From CBDCXE01 sp965223725 [NCBI: Nitrospinota bacterium] (lineage in GTDB: Bacteria > Nitrospinota_A > UBA7883): DNA of 64,000 nt. Under the pieces are notes generated by a model that searched no databases, was not told the origin of the DNA, and was given only the letters and a program-made list of their open reading frames with translations. Positions 36,976 through 45,351 of the stretch are shown here, piece after piece. Where the stretch lies: contig CBDCXE010000003.1 in NCBI GenBank assembly GCA_965223725.1, positions 124,001 through 188,000 of the forward strand, written 5' to 3'. The stretch's first letter is position 1, and every line of letters starts with the position of its first letter. The translations under genes were made by a program, and so were the position numbers.

Positions 36976-37839
36976 TCATGGTTGTTGTGATTGCCCGGAG
37001 TTTACCGACAGGATCATGACAAAGCTCGATTTCGATTTTTCCTTGTCCACCCCCCGCAGGAAGTTGACACTGAAGGAATCGGAGACGCCTTCCGAGCTGG
37101 CGATGACAACGCTTCCCGGGTCGTCCATCAAAATTTCTGTCGCCGCGTTTTTAACAATGAATGTTTCCCTCTTCTTGTCGTAATAGCTGACTTCTGGAAC
37201 GAGGGAGACCCGCATCTTACCCTTACCAGCGCTCCTTGCCGTCACAACAAAGCTGGTACCAGCGTCCTTGAACTTCACATTTCTGGAGATATAGCCATAG
37301 CGATAGCCATAGCTGAAAAAGTACTCCGTCAACGGCACCGATTCACCAACGAATATCCTGCCCTCGTGCCCTTCCATGAGCAGCAGAAACTGCTTCTTCT
37401 TGCTGTCGAGGGTGGAGGAGGTGACCGAGCCTGTTACATGGACACCTTCCATGTCGTGGGGAACATTGCCCACGGTCCATCCAGGCCCCGAAATTCGCCA
37501 GTCCACATTGATTCCCAGCTTGTCCAGTTGCTCCTTCTCGATGAAATCGACATCTATCCGGATATTCTTCGGCCTGCGGTCCAGCCGCGCGATAAGGTCA
37601 CGCGCCCTGGCGATATAAGCGGGAGTATCTACAACAATTAGAGTATTGGAAGGTGAGTTGACCGTGACCTTGCCTTTGTCACTCAGCACAGACGCAACAG
37701 ATTCGATAAGCTCCTGCGCGTCGGAATAATGGATCTCGAATACTTCAACAACGGTGGATTGGGCATATGCCGGGCTAGCCATAAGCAGAAGCTTGCAAAA
37801 CACCAACCCGGCAAATGTTACCTTCGCAGATCCATCCAT
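36976..37839 (-). CDS. small secretin-like periplasmic protein
   Basis: 287 residues from ATG 37839, which opens a signal peptide ending in SPAYAQ. An N1/NolW-like region (FEIHYSDAQELIESVASVL, NTLIVVDTPAYIARARDLI) matches the RxxxLIxxLD linker seen before secretin domains. The remaining 190 residues align in style with the start of the secretin fold (FVGESVPLTEYF, RNVKFKDAGTSFVVTA), but the full barrel is shorter than in GspD or PilQ. It may be a mini-secretin or a partner subunit. It is flanked by a DUF2111 gene and an epimerase gene on the same strand. Confidence 0.7.
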   Translation of the reverse strand: MDGSAKVTFAGLVFCKLLLMASPAYAQSTVVEVFEIHYSDAQELIESVASVLSDKGKVTVNSPSNTLIVVDTPAYIARARDLIARLDRRPKNIRIDVDFIEKEQLDKLGINVDWRISGPGWTVGNVPHDMEGVHVTGSVTSSTLDSKKKQFLLLMEGHEGRIFVGESVPLTEYFFSYGYRYGYISRNVKFKDAGTSFVVTARSAGKGKMRVSLVPEVSYYDKKRETFIVKNAATEILMDDPGSVVIASSEGVSDSFSVNFLRGVDKEKSKSSFVMILSVNSGQSQQP

Positions 37840-37849
37840 ACGAATAATT

Positions 37850-38173
37850 TTATGCCATGGCATGGCGCAGATCGATAACGCCTATAACCGCCACACAATC
37901 GCCCTTGGAGTCCCGAATAGGCGCGGCCATGACAGGTATCCCTTTATAGGGGCCGGATGTTGGCTTCTCACGCACGATCTCGTTTGTTTCCAGAACCTTT
38001 TCCAGCACCGGGCCGGTAAAATCATCATTTAATATGCGGCCAGATTCAACACGAATACCGTTCTTGTTTTTGCTGCGCATTGTAACCGGAAACTGGTCAA
38101 CTATCTGATAAACAGCCAGCGCTATCGGGGCCAACTCTTCGCCGGTAGTGTCGGCAGTAATTAAATCTTTCAT
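37850..38173 (-). CDS. DUF2111-like sensor-type protein
   Basis: 107 residues, soluble. From memory it resembles DUF2111, a domain first described in methanogens and looking like a single PAS/GAF/Roadblock-size sensory unit. GPYKGIPVMAAPIRDSKGD and VAVIGVIDLRHA are the most characteristic parts. It is the first gene of a leftward set with the mini-secretin and epimerase genes, with 10 bp to the next start. No ligand is known. Confidence 0.6.
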   Translation of the reverse strand: MKDLITADTTGEELAPIALAVYQIVDQFPVTMRSKNKNGIRVESGRILNDDFTGPVLEKVLETNEIVREKPTSGPYKGIPVMAAPIRDSKGDCVAVIGVIDLRHAMA

Positions 38174-38564
38174 AAGACGATCTCCTTCATATTAGTTTTG
38201 TCACTATTCGTTTTGCAAGCTTTCACTAATTATTGCTACGAAGCATCATATGACAGCTAACAATGTTTTACAATAAAAGATAAATAATCAAACCAGCAAA
38301 TATAACAGACGGATTGAATGCAAAATTGACGATCCAAGCGCCAGTATCAGCCAAAATGCCTGATCACAAAATATCTTTGGTGATTGCTACAGGTTGCTGT
38401 TCATGGATCTCCCTTATTGTCGAAAATATTATATCACAGGAAAAGGACCAGCCAAGCTTGATCAATGAATTGTACAAAAGTCGTTTTACCTGGAATATAT
38501 GTTATGCCAGGCAAGTTTTATTGGAACGTTTTGTTATAAATCAACCGATCTTTACCTACATTTT
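38174..38564. other. AT-rich intergenic region
   Basis: About 390 bp between two leftward genes. It is AT-rich and no RNA gene or repeat was recognised. A rightward open frame at 38314-38619 overlaps the HTH gene in antisense and has no family features, so it is not annotated. Confidence 0.45.
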
Positions 38565-38801
38565 TCAGAATGCCACTTTTCTTTCGTACGACTCTATAGA
38601 ATCGCGGGATACGCGATAAACACCACGTATTTTCAAGCCAGTAAGTTGGCCTTCCTCAATAAGACGCACAACAGTCGGCGCGCTAACACCCCACCGAACA
38701 CTTAATTGAGAAACGCCAAAATACTTTTTTCTGGATGGTCCAAGAGGGCCAAGCTTAAGTCCTGGCAAAACCAGAGTTGTATCCTTTTTTTCCAACACCA
38801 C
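38565..38801 (-). CDS. excisionase/MerR-type helix-turn-helix protein
   Basis: 78 residues from GTG 38801, chosen because GAGGAGG sits about 7 nt upstream. The domain KYFGVSQLSVRWGVSAPTV, then VRLIEEGQLTGLKIRGVYRV and SRDSIESYE, is the winged-helix fold shared by excisionases and MerR-like DNA-binding modules. It diverges from the LexA-like repressor gene across a 100-bp region with overlapping promoters. It may be a recombination directionality factor or a small regulator; no integrase is in the window. Confidence 0.75.
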   Translation of the reverse strand: MVLEKKDTTLVLPGLKLGPLGPSRKKYFGVSQLSVRWGVSAPTVVRLIEEGQLTGLKIRGVYRVSRDSIESYERKVAF

Positions 38802-38829
38802 TAAACACCTCCTCAAAGACAGATTAAAT

Positions 38830-38858
38830 TTGCCAAATCCGTCGCACACATTTATAAT
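38830..38858 (+). promoter_or_regulatory. sigma70-type promoter for the repressor gene
   Basis: TTGCCA (38830-38835), a 17-bp spacer and a perfect TATAAT (38853-38858). The expected start near 38865 falls on the edge of the palindrome at 38864-38879. Confidence 0.65.
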
Positions 38859-38879
38859 GTTAATTAACAGATCTGTTAA
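38851..38879 (-). promoter_or_regulatory. divergent sigma70-type promoter for the HTH gene
   Basis: On the minus strand TTAACA (38879-38874), a 17-bp spacer and TATAAA (38856-38851). The -35 box is the outer half of the palindrome, and the -10 boxes of the two promoters overlap, so they should exclude each other. Confidence 0.55.
38864..38879. promoter_or_regulatory. 16-bp perfect palindrome, candidate repressor operator
   Basis: TTAACAGATCTGTTAA is fully self-complementary. It covers the start site of the rightward promoter and the -35 box of the leftward one. This suits autoregulation by the adjacent XRE/S24 repressor; binding is inferred. Confidence 0.6.
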
Positions 38880-38901
38880 ATGTCAATACAAAAATTTACT
38901 A

Positions 38902-39627
38902 ATGCATAAAACAAATATTGCAGACCCGGAAGCCATTGGAAAAAGAATCAGGGCTATCAGAGGAAAGCAGACTTTGAAGCAGTTTGGCGACATTATCGGT
39001 GTTTCCCATACATCTGTCAAAAGGTATGAAGAGGGAACATTACCAGATATAAACATACTTCTGAAAATCGCCAGCGCAGGCAAAATCGACCTGGGGATGC
39101 TGATTTTGGGAGAGCTTCTTCCGGTCGATGTGCGGGAGGCCAGGCCATTGGAAATTAACATTATCGACGACAAAAAGCATAAGGCTGATGGCCTTAAAGA
39201 GTATGATTATATACCTGTTCCGATAACCGAGGGCAAGGTCGCCGCGGGCGCGCCAAGGATCATGGAAGATGATACGATCGATTACCTGCTAATACATTTC
39301 TGGATGCTTAAAAAAAGTGAAGTGTCGAAAAATATCATCGCGTGCAGGCTGGAGGGAGAGTCGATGTACCCACACCTTTCATCGGGCGACATTGTCATAA
39401 TAGACCGTGGGATAGACAAGGATAAAATCGAGGAGCGGCGAATCTACGCCATTTTCGAAAGTGGCGGTATTACAGTCAAAATGCTACAAAAAGATGGGCC
39501 GCACCTTTATCTTGTTCCCTCCAATTCCGCCGAGAAAATCCGCCATGTCGATCTGCGGGAGGTGGAGCATCCGGTCGTCGGGCTGGTGGTGGGCGCCTGG
39601 AAAAATTTTGGAGGTAAACTGGATTAG
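38902..39627 (+). CDS. XRE-family repressor with S24 (LexA/CI-like) self-cleavage domain
   Basis: 241 residues from ATG 38902. The N-terminal HTH (IGKRIRAIRGKQTLKQFGD, then SHTSVKRYEEG) is followed by a linker. The S24 domain has Ser154 in EGESMYPHL and Lys193 in TVKMLQKDG. The likely autocleavage bond is Ala115-Gly116 in KVAAGAP. Such proteins repress prophage or damage-induced genes and are inactivated by RecA-stimulated cleavage. It faces an excisionase-like gene, giving a phage-type switch arrangement. An upstream extension of the frame lies within the operator and is unlikely to be translated. Confidence 0.88.
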   Translation: MHKTNIADPEAIGKRIRAIRGKQTLKQFGDIIGVSHTSVKRYEEGTLPDINILLKIASAGKIDLGMLILGELLPVDVREARPLEINIIDDKKHKADGLKEYDYIPVPITEGKVAAGAPRIMEDDTIDYLLIHFWMLKKSEVSKNIIACRLEGESMYPHLSSGDIVIIDRGIDKDKIEERRIYAIFESGGITVKMLQKDGPHLYLVPSNSAEKIRHVDLREVEHPVVGLVVGAWKNFGGKLD

Positions 39628-39662
39628 CAACAGGCCGTAAAGGGCAAACTTGAGGCCCGGAA

Positions 39663-40760
39663 TCAGTCCCCCTTGATCTGTTCTATAGTTTTTTTCACCA
39701 TATCCTCTGCGATGCCCAGGGTCAGCTCTCTGGTTATAGCGTTGATCTGTTCCAGGATCTCCGGCTGTAGGTTGTTTATGGCTCTGCCGACACCCTTTTC
39801 AATGGCTTCTTCAAAATCGCCACCTGCAAATTTATTATTTATCACATTCTTCACTTCATCTTCGATCAGCGTCTGGAAATAGCTGGTGGATATTACATCT
39901 TCCACAGCTTTCCTGGTAGCTTCTTCCCACATATGGGAGCCAGGCTCAATCTTGTCTGTAGAGGTGACAACATTGTCTGGCACATCGATAGGCTCTGTTC
40001 CGATATCACTTTCTTCCAGGATGTCGTTAGAGTCGCTTTCCAGATAATCGTACAGCTCTTTTTCAAGATCCACCGGCGTGTCATCCCGGGCGGCCGCAAA
40101 GCTGGCGCCTCGATTGTGTCTGGGTGAATTATTCTGGTCAACCAGCTCAGGCGTCTCTTCTCCGGTTGAATCGAGCAATATATCGCTCGCAACCTCGATG
40201 TCAGCATCATTCGGCTCAACATCAGCCGGGCGATCTATTTCCGCTTCCAACAGTTCTATATTGTAATCAAAACCATCATCATCCTGTTTATTATCGGTTG
40301 CTACAGTCTCTAGCAAGCTATCGAGCTGGACATCGATATCTTCAAATGAATCATCATCGCCATCTTCCTGTTGGCCAGGGTCAGCAGAAATAATTTTATG
40401 AACCTCGCTCACCATGTTTTCTGACCGAAATGGCTTTTCGAACCTTCCAGCGGCTTTCACTTTGTCAGCTTGATCAAAATCAAAATCATCCAGAGCGCTC
40501 GACATCAGATAGACAGGAATCTGCGCAGTGGAAGGGTTTCTCTTTAACGCGGCGCAAAGCTCGAACCCGTCAAGGCCAGGCATGCTCACATCCGCAATAA
40601 CCATGGATGGCTTGTATTGCACCGCCCGCTCCAGCGCTTCATCACCGTCGCGCGCAATTATCATATCTATCGCTTCATTCTCGAATGCAAGCTCAAACAC
40701 TTTCTGTATAGTAACGCTATCGTCCGCTACCACTACTTTCGGATTGTTTCCTTCAGACAT
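39663..40760 (-). CDS. response regulator with acidic linker and conserved C-terminal helical domain
   Basis: 365 residues. The N-terminal receiver domain (about 8-125) has the acidic pair Asp13/Asp14, phospho-acceptor Asp57 (IADVSMPG) and Lys in FEKPF. A very acidic low-complexity linker (about 130-265) follows. The C-terminal 90 residues (MWEEATRKAVEDVIS, then YFQTLIEDEVKN and LTLGIAEDMVKKTIEQIKG) are helical with no DNA-binding motif. Similar proteins occur in delta-proteobacterial type lineages. The output is unknown, perhaps protein binding. It is divergent from selC and the sensor pair. Confidence 0.82.
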   Translation of the reverse strand: MSEGNNPKVVVADDSVTIQKVFELAFENEAIDMIIARDGDEALERAVQYKPSMVIADVSMPGLDGFELCAALKRNPSTAQIPVYLMSSALDDFDFDQADKVKAAGRFEKPFRSENMVSEVHKIISADPGQQEDGDDDSFEDIDVQLDSLLETVATDNKQDDDGFDYNIELLEAEIDRPADVEPNDADIEVASDILLDSTGEETPELVDQNNSPRHNRGASFAAARDDTPVDLEKELYDYLESDSNDILEESDIGTEPIDVPDNVVTSTDKIEPGSHMWEEATRKAVEDVISTSYFQTLIEDEVKNVINNKFAGGDFEEAIEKGVGRAINNLQPEILEQINAITRELTLGIAEDMVKKTIEQIKGD

Positions 40761-40921
40761 AGTTATCGCTTCAATTGACAGTTGATTTGACCAGCTTACA
40801 CATACTGCCGGGGTGTGTCAATCAACTGGTTGTAAACTTTAATATTTCGGCACTATTTTATCTAATAGAAACTAAAACTGCCGGCTGGTTTCTGCTATTA
40901 TATTCGATAGTTTCATAATGT

Positions 40922-41015
40922 GGAAGATGAGCGCGCCCGGTGGCGCGGCTGGACTTCAAATCCAGACAGGGGCGAATACGTCCTGGGAGGGTTCGACTCC
41001 CTTCATCTTCCGCCA
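40922..41015 (+). tRNA. selC: tRNA-Sec (selenocysteine, anticodon UCA)
   Basis: 94 nt. The 8-bp acceptor arms GGAAGATG/CATCTTCC pair perfectly with discriminator G and encoded CCA. The anticodon stem-loop CTGGActTCAaaTCCAG has the UCA anticodon at 40956-40958. A long variable arm and GGTTCGACTCC T-loop match bacterial selC. It decodes UGA as selenocysteine, so the organism should also carry selA, selB and selD, which are not in this window. selC loci are frequent integration sites. Confidence 0.96.
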
Positions 41016-41023
41016 TATCTTCA

Positions 41024-42043
41024 ATGATAACTATGGAATTAAACGACAATGAACATTCCAGCAATATGAGCATGCAGGAAGGGGCCACAACCATTCGACC
41101 GGGGCACAAGTTTGCCGCTATACTTTTCTGTTGCTCCATCACCTTGATGCTATCCACCACAGATGTGGCGCAAAGCGCCGGCAGGGATTCCACATTGATA
41201 ATAGGTCAGGTCTCCTCCAACCCGAAAGATGATTATCATAAGCTTAAACCTGTTGTTGATTACACAGTTTCGCATATGGCTGATCTGGGTATCACAGAAG
41301 GTAAAGTTGTGATGGCAAAGGATAACTTACAACTTGTTGAATATATACGTGAGGGGAAGGTGGACTGGGTGACGCAGCCGCCCTTCTCCGCCATGATCTG
41401 CATGGAAGAAACAGGCGCGGAGATCATTTTGCGCAGGTGGATAGAAGGCGCGCCCGATAACTATTCAATTATCTTTACCCATAAAGATAACAAAGTAAAA
41501 TCGCTCGATTTTCTGAAGGGTAGGACTATAGCTTATAAGGACCCAGGCTCCACAGCGTCATACCTGGCGCCCATGGCGGAGCTTCGTATGAATGGAATTG
41601 AATCGGCGCCCCTTAAAAGCGTGAATAGTAAACCAATGCCCGAAAAGGCAGGATATGTTTTCGCCGGTTCTGATTTGAATATAGCGGCATGGGTGCGCGA
41701 CAAAAAAGTAAACGCAGGGGCCATGAGCAACGTAGATTATATCAACATGAAAAAAAGCCTGGGCCCATGGCAGAAGGATATGAAAATAGTGTATGAAACT
41801 GCTCCGTTCCCGGCGGCGTTGGAGATGGTAAGACGAGACCTGGACCCAAACATCAAGCGGAGGCTGACGCAAACCTTGCTGGGCGCCCATCGAGACAAAG
41901 CCGCCGGCGCTGCCATTGCAGCCTATAATAGTACATCCAAATTTGAAAAAGTTGACCAGGGCCTGAAGCAAAAGCTGGATGATCTGGGTCAGTTTGTTAA
42001 TCTGATCCGCCCAGAAATAAAAATCAGCCGGCAGAATCTATGA
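41024..42043 (+). CDS. PhnD-like periplasmic phosphate/phosphonate-type binding protein
   Basis: About 339 residues from ATG 41024; ATG 41033 is equally plausible. Upstream frame extension would run into selC. A signal peptide (FAAILFCCSITLMLS) ends near SAG. The mature part shows the PhnD family pattern: IGQVSSNPKDDYHKLKPVV, DWVTQPPFSAMICME, LKGRTIAYKDPGSTASYLAP and VNAGAMSNVDYI. No ABC permease or ATPase is adjacent. Instead it overlaps a sensor gene by 4 bp (ATGA at 42040), so it probably acts as the periplasmic ligand sensor of that protein. Confidence 0.82.
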   Translation: MITMELNDNEHSSNMSMQEGATTIRPGHKFAAILFCCSITLMLSTTDVAQSAGRDSTLIIGQVSSNPKDDYHKLKPVVDYTVSHMADLGITEGKVVMAKDNLQLVEYIREGKVDWVTQPPFSAMICMEETGAEIILRRWIEGAPDNYSIIFTHKDNKVKSLDFLKGRTIAYKDPGSTASYLAPMAELRMNGIESAPLKSVNSKPMPEKAGYVFAGSDLNIAAWVRDKKVNAGAMSNVDYINMKKSLGPWQKDMKIVYETAPFPAALEMVRRDLDPNIKRRLTQTLLGAHRDKAAGAAIAAYNSTSKFEKVDQGLKQKLDDLGQFVNLIRPEIKISRQNL

Positions 42044-43842
42044 AGTCACTAAAGGCGCAGTTTTCAATTGCATTGGCTATATTCATAGTCATTGCCATTA
42101 CGCTATTGGTCATGTTAAACATGGTCAATCTGAAATCCACAATCAGCCAAGCAAACAAACTGACATCTGAGCAAACGCAAAACAGCCTGGCAGAGCAATT
42201 CAAATCGAAGGCGGACACAATGGCTGCATTGATTACCGATGATGTAGCAAACCACCTTTACCATACCGATTATAGCGGAATCGACCGAACCATGACCCGC
42301 GCGCTGAATATAAAGGATATATCGGCAGTTCAGCTGTTCGATGGCAGCGGGAACCTGATCTATGACGGTGTAGAAAAATTTCTGGTCAAGGATAAAACCG
42401 CCAACCGTGAAACGAACCTGCGTGTCATTGAATCAAAAAAACGTGAATTGAGGGTGAAGGATAATCTTCTGGAAGTCACCAGTCCGGTATTGATTGGCGA
42501 GGATGCCATCGGAGGAGTAAGAGCCACTTTTTCCATGGCTGACATGAACCACAATATCAAAAAATTAACCCGCAACATCAGTAGCATCAGCGACGAACAG
42601 TATAACAGCAGCCTGGCTGACATCGCCGCCATAGCGCTTGCTGCTTCGCTTCTGGTCATATTCGCGCTGGTGATACTACTCAATCGATTACTGGACCCGA
42701 TCGCCTCCCTTGCCGACGCGACAAACAGGATGGATAAGGGCGAGTATAGCGTGAACCTGCCTGTAGAGCGGCGCGATGAAGTTGGCCAACTGGCAGAGAC
42801 ATATACGAAAATGCGCAAAGAGATATGGGATCATAAGATCAGCATGGGAAAACAAGAAGAGGAGCTTGAGCGAAAAGCAAGTCTACGAATCGAGGAGCTG
42901 TTAAAAAAAACGACGGAACTGGAATCGACCCAGCAGACGCTGTTGCACGCTTCCCGGAAATATGAGGAGCTGTTTAATATCAGCAATAGCTTGCTGATGA
43001 ATTGTCCTGTGGGGATACTTCGCATTAACAAGGAGCTGGAGGTGGTTTACCTGAACAATGAAATGGAAAGGTTATTGTGCGAGGAAACCGGTGTGGGGTC
43101 AGACTTTACAGCGATGAAGATCATGAAGATTCCACAGTTCCAGTCTACGGCGTTCGCAAATGCGCTGATATCGATGGAAGATGGAAACGAAACGGTGGTT
43201 GAGAACAAATTTCTCTCACGGTTTGGCAAAGAGATATACTTGTCACTGAAGTGTACCCCGGTAATGGAGAATGGCCGGTTTGACGGAGCGGTTATATTTG
43301 TAACCGACATAACGGAATCGAGGCGGGTTGAAGAAGGTTTGCGTCGGGCCAAAGAGGAAGCGGAAAAGAAAAGCATGATGAAAAGCGAGCTGTTGGTCAA
43401 TATGGGTCACGACTCTCTTCAACCTCGAAAAAACAGTTTTGCTGGTATTGCTGATGACACAGATAGAATATTCAATATAATGCTGGTGGGCGATTTCCAG
43501 CTAAATGACCAATCACCAAAAACCGCTCTTGAAGAGCTGGGCCATAAAGTTGCGGAAGTCGATACCGGCATGGAAGCTGTGGAAAAATGGGAAAATGGTG
43601 ATTTCGACGCGTTGCTGATGGATGGGGATATGCCGTTTTCCAGCGGCATCGACGCGACCATGCTGATCCGGTTCAAGGAGAAGTCGCCCATCAACAGGAC
43701 AGTAATTATTGGCGCCACTGTGGATAAAAGAGATACGCAAAAATATCTCAGCTCCGGTATGGACGATCATTTACAAAAGCCTGTCGACATCGACCTGCTT
43801 ATCCAGACAATAGACCTCCATACGCGAGACCGCCAGAATTGA
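42040..43842 (+). CDS. hybrid sensor protein: sensor-HAMP-PAS-vestigial HisKA-REC, lacking HATPase
   Basis: 600 residues. Transmembrane helix about 7-29, periplasmic region about 30-190, second helix about 193-218, HAMP (LLDPIASLADATNRMDKGEY), coiled coil and PAS (about 305-430). A histidine-box remnant KSELLVNMGHDSLQ keeps His457 but lacks the rest of HisKA and the whole ATP-binding domain. About 25 residues later a receiver-type domain begins (FNIMLVGDFQLND) with candidate phospho-Asp528 (LLMDGDMPFSSGID) and Lys in LQKPVDID. It cannot phosphorylate itself; it must be a phosphate relay partner, a scaffold or a decaying kinase. It is translationally coupled to the PhnD-like gene. Confidence 0.85.
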   Translation: MKSLKAQFSIALAIFIVIAITLLVMLNMVNLKSTISQANKLTSEQTQNSLAEQFKSKADTMAALITDDVANHLYHTDYSGIDRTMTRALNIKDISAVQLFDGSGNLIYDGVEKFLVKDKTANRETNLRVIESKKRELRVKDNLLEVTSPVLIGEDAIGGVRATFSMADMNHNIKKLTRNISSISDEQYNSSLADIAAIALAASLLVIFALVILLNRLLDPIASLADATNRMDKGEYSVNLPVERRDEVGQLAETYTKMRKEIWDHKISMGKQEEELERKASLRIEELLKKTTELESTQQTLLHASRKYEELFNISNSLLMNCPVGILRINKELEVVYLNNEMERLLCEETGVGSDFTAMKIMKIPQFQSTAFANALISMEDGNETVVENKFLSRFGKEIYLSLKCTPVMENGRFDGAVIFVTDITESRRVEEGLRRAKEEAEKKSMMKSELLVNMGHDSLQPRKNSFAGIADDTDRIFNIMLVGDFQLNDQSPKTALEELGHKVAEVDTGMEAVEKWENGDFDALLMDGDMPFSSGIDATMLIRFKEKSPINRTVIIGATVDKRDTQKYLSSGMDDHLQKPVDIDLLIQTIDLHTRDRQN

Positions 43843-43988
43843 TCGACCGCTAAATTCTGTTTGACTGCATAATGCATGGTTTGTCGCCAGGCCAGGCAGG
43901 TTATCTTATTATACAATCCCGATTTGAAAAGATTGTTTCGAAAAGCGCAACTGCTTTATACTGATCTGGAAAGGAAAAATATTACGAC

Positions 43989-45296
43989 ATGAATCAAAAA
44001 CAGAGACTTAAAGTAGGCATACTGGTGGGCGGTGGGCCAGCGCCAGGTATAAACAGTGTTATCAGGGCGGCCACGATCAAGCTGCAAAACCATTGCATAG
44101 AGGTGGTGGGTATATACGACGGATTTACCAGCCTTATGCAAAAAGATATAACTAACGTAAAATATTTGACCATAGAAGATGTGAGCGCGATCCACTTTGA
44201 GGGTGGCTCTGTGTTGCGCACGGCGCGCGCCAACCCGACCAAACGTAGAGAAGATATGGAAAATGTTCTCGACAGCCTGGCTCGGCTCAAAATTAACTGT
44301 CTGATCACCATCGGCGGGGATGATACCTGTTTCACAGCACACACCATCGCCAAGGAGGCGGAGGGTAGTATCCAGGTGATCCATGTGCCTAAAACCATCG
44401 ATAATGACATCAATCTTCCATTCGGCATACGCACATTTGGCTTCGCGTCGGCCCGCAGTTTTGGTGTGAACATTGTCAAAAGCATAATGAATGACGCCAA
44501 AACCACAGGCCGATGGTATTTCATTATCGCCATGGGCCGGAAGGCGGGGCACCTCGCGCTCGGTATCGGCAGCCCTGCGGGCGCTACAATTACTGTTATC
44601 CCGGAGGAGTGCAAATCGCCGAAGCTCGATTTCCAATGGCTCACTGATACGCTCATTGGGTCTGTCCTCAAACGTAAAGCGGCCGGGCGCAACTATGGGG
44701 TGGCTATCCTGGCGGAAGGTCTGGCGGAAAAGCTGACAACCGAGGAGCTGGCTGATATGGGCCAGCTGGAATATGACGAGCATGGCCATCCCCGGCTGGC
44801 CGAGATTGATTTTGGCAAGGTTATTAAAACAAAGGTACGGGAAGAGCTGGCAGAGATGGGTGTGAAAATTACGATCGTTGACAAGGATATCGGCTATGAA
44901 TTGCGTTGTGTGGATCCTGTGCCGTTCGATATGGAGTATACAAAAGAGCTGGGATTCGCCGCCGCCAAACATGCCATCCTGGGTGGATCGGGCGACATGG
45001 TGTCGATCCAGGACGGAAAATTTGTCCCTATACCGTTTTACGCAATAATGGATCCTGGTACCGGAAAAACAAAGGTGCGTATGGTTGATATCCGATCTGA
45101 AGCCTACGAAATGGCGCTGGAGTATATGATACGCCTGATACCTGCTGATTTTAAAGATCAGAAAAAAGTGGAGCAGCTGGCCCAGAGCGCAAATATGAAT
45201 GTGGATGAGTTCCGGGAACGGTTCGAGCCGGTGGCGGCCAGGTTTGAAGGGCAGTCAACTTTGGAAAGCTACATGCAGCCGGTGGAGATGGATTAA
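43989..45296 (+). CDS. 6-phosphofructokinase, PPi-dependent type
   Basis: 435 residues, longer than the roughly 320 of ATP-PfkA. The N-terminal GILVGGGPAPGINSVIRAA is the family start. The phosphoryl-donor determinants read GGDDT (Asp112 where ATP enzymes have Gly) and PKTIDND (Lys135 where ATP enzymes have Gly). This combination is characteristic of pyrophosphate-using enzymes. It would interconvert fructose-6-P and fructose-1,6-bisP reversibly. AAAGGAAAA upstream is a fair ribosome-binding site. Confidence 0.9.
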   Translation: MNQKQRLKVGILVGGGPAPGINSVIRAATIKLQNHCIEVVGIYDGFTSLMQKDITNVKYLTIEDVSAIHFEGGSVLRTARANPTKRREDMENVLDSLARLKINCLITIGGDDTCFTAHTIAKEAEGSIQVIHVPKTIDNDINLPFGIRTFGFASARSFGVNIVKSIMNDAKTTGRWYFIIAMGRKAGHLALGIGSPAGATITVIPEECKSPKLDFQWLTDTLIGSVLKRKAAGRNYGVAILAEGLAEKLTTEELADMGQLEYDEHGHPRLAEIDFGKVIKTKVREELAEMGVKITIVDKDIGYELRCVDPVPFDMEYTKELGFAAAKHAILGGSGDMVSIQDGKFVPIPFYAIMDPGTGKTKVRMVDIRSEAYEMALEYMIRLIPADFKDQKKVEQLAQSANMNVDEFRERFEPVAARFEGQSTLESYMQPVEMD

Positions 45297-45351
45297 AGCC
45301 TGGGTTTGATTATCAGGTTGCCCCGGTTTTGTCCGTCATATACATATAGAT

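Noticed and set aside
38314-38619. Rightward open frame in the AT-rich spacer before the repressor
   Set aside because: It overlaps the HTH gene in antisense, lacks a ribosome-binding site and shows no recognisable protein features.
40922-41015. A duplicated selC 3' end marking the far boundary of an integrated island
   Set aside because: I saw no second copy of the tRNA 3' end in the window, and no integrase, so an island boundary cannot be shown here.
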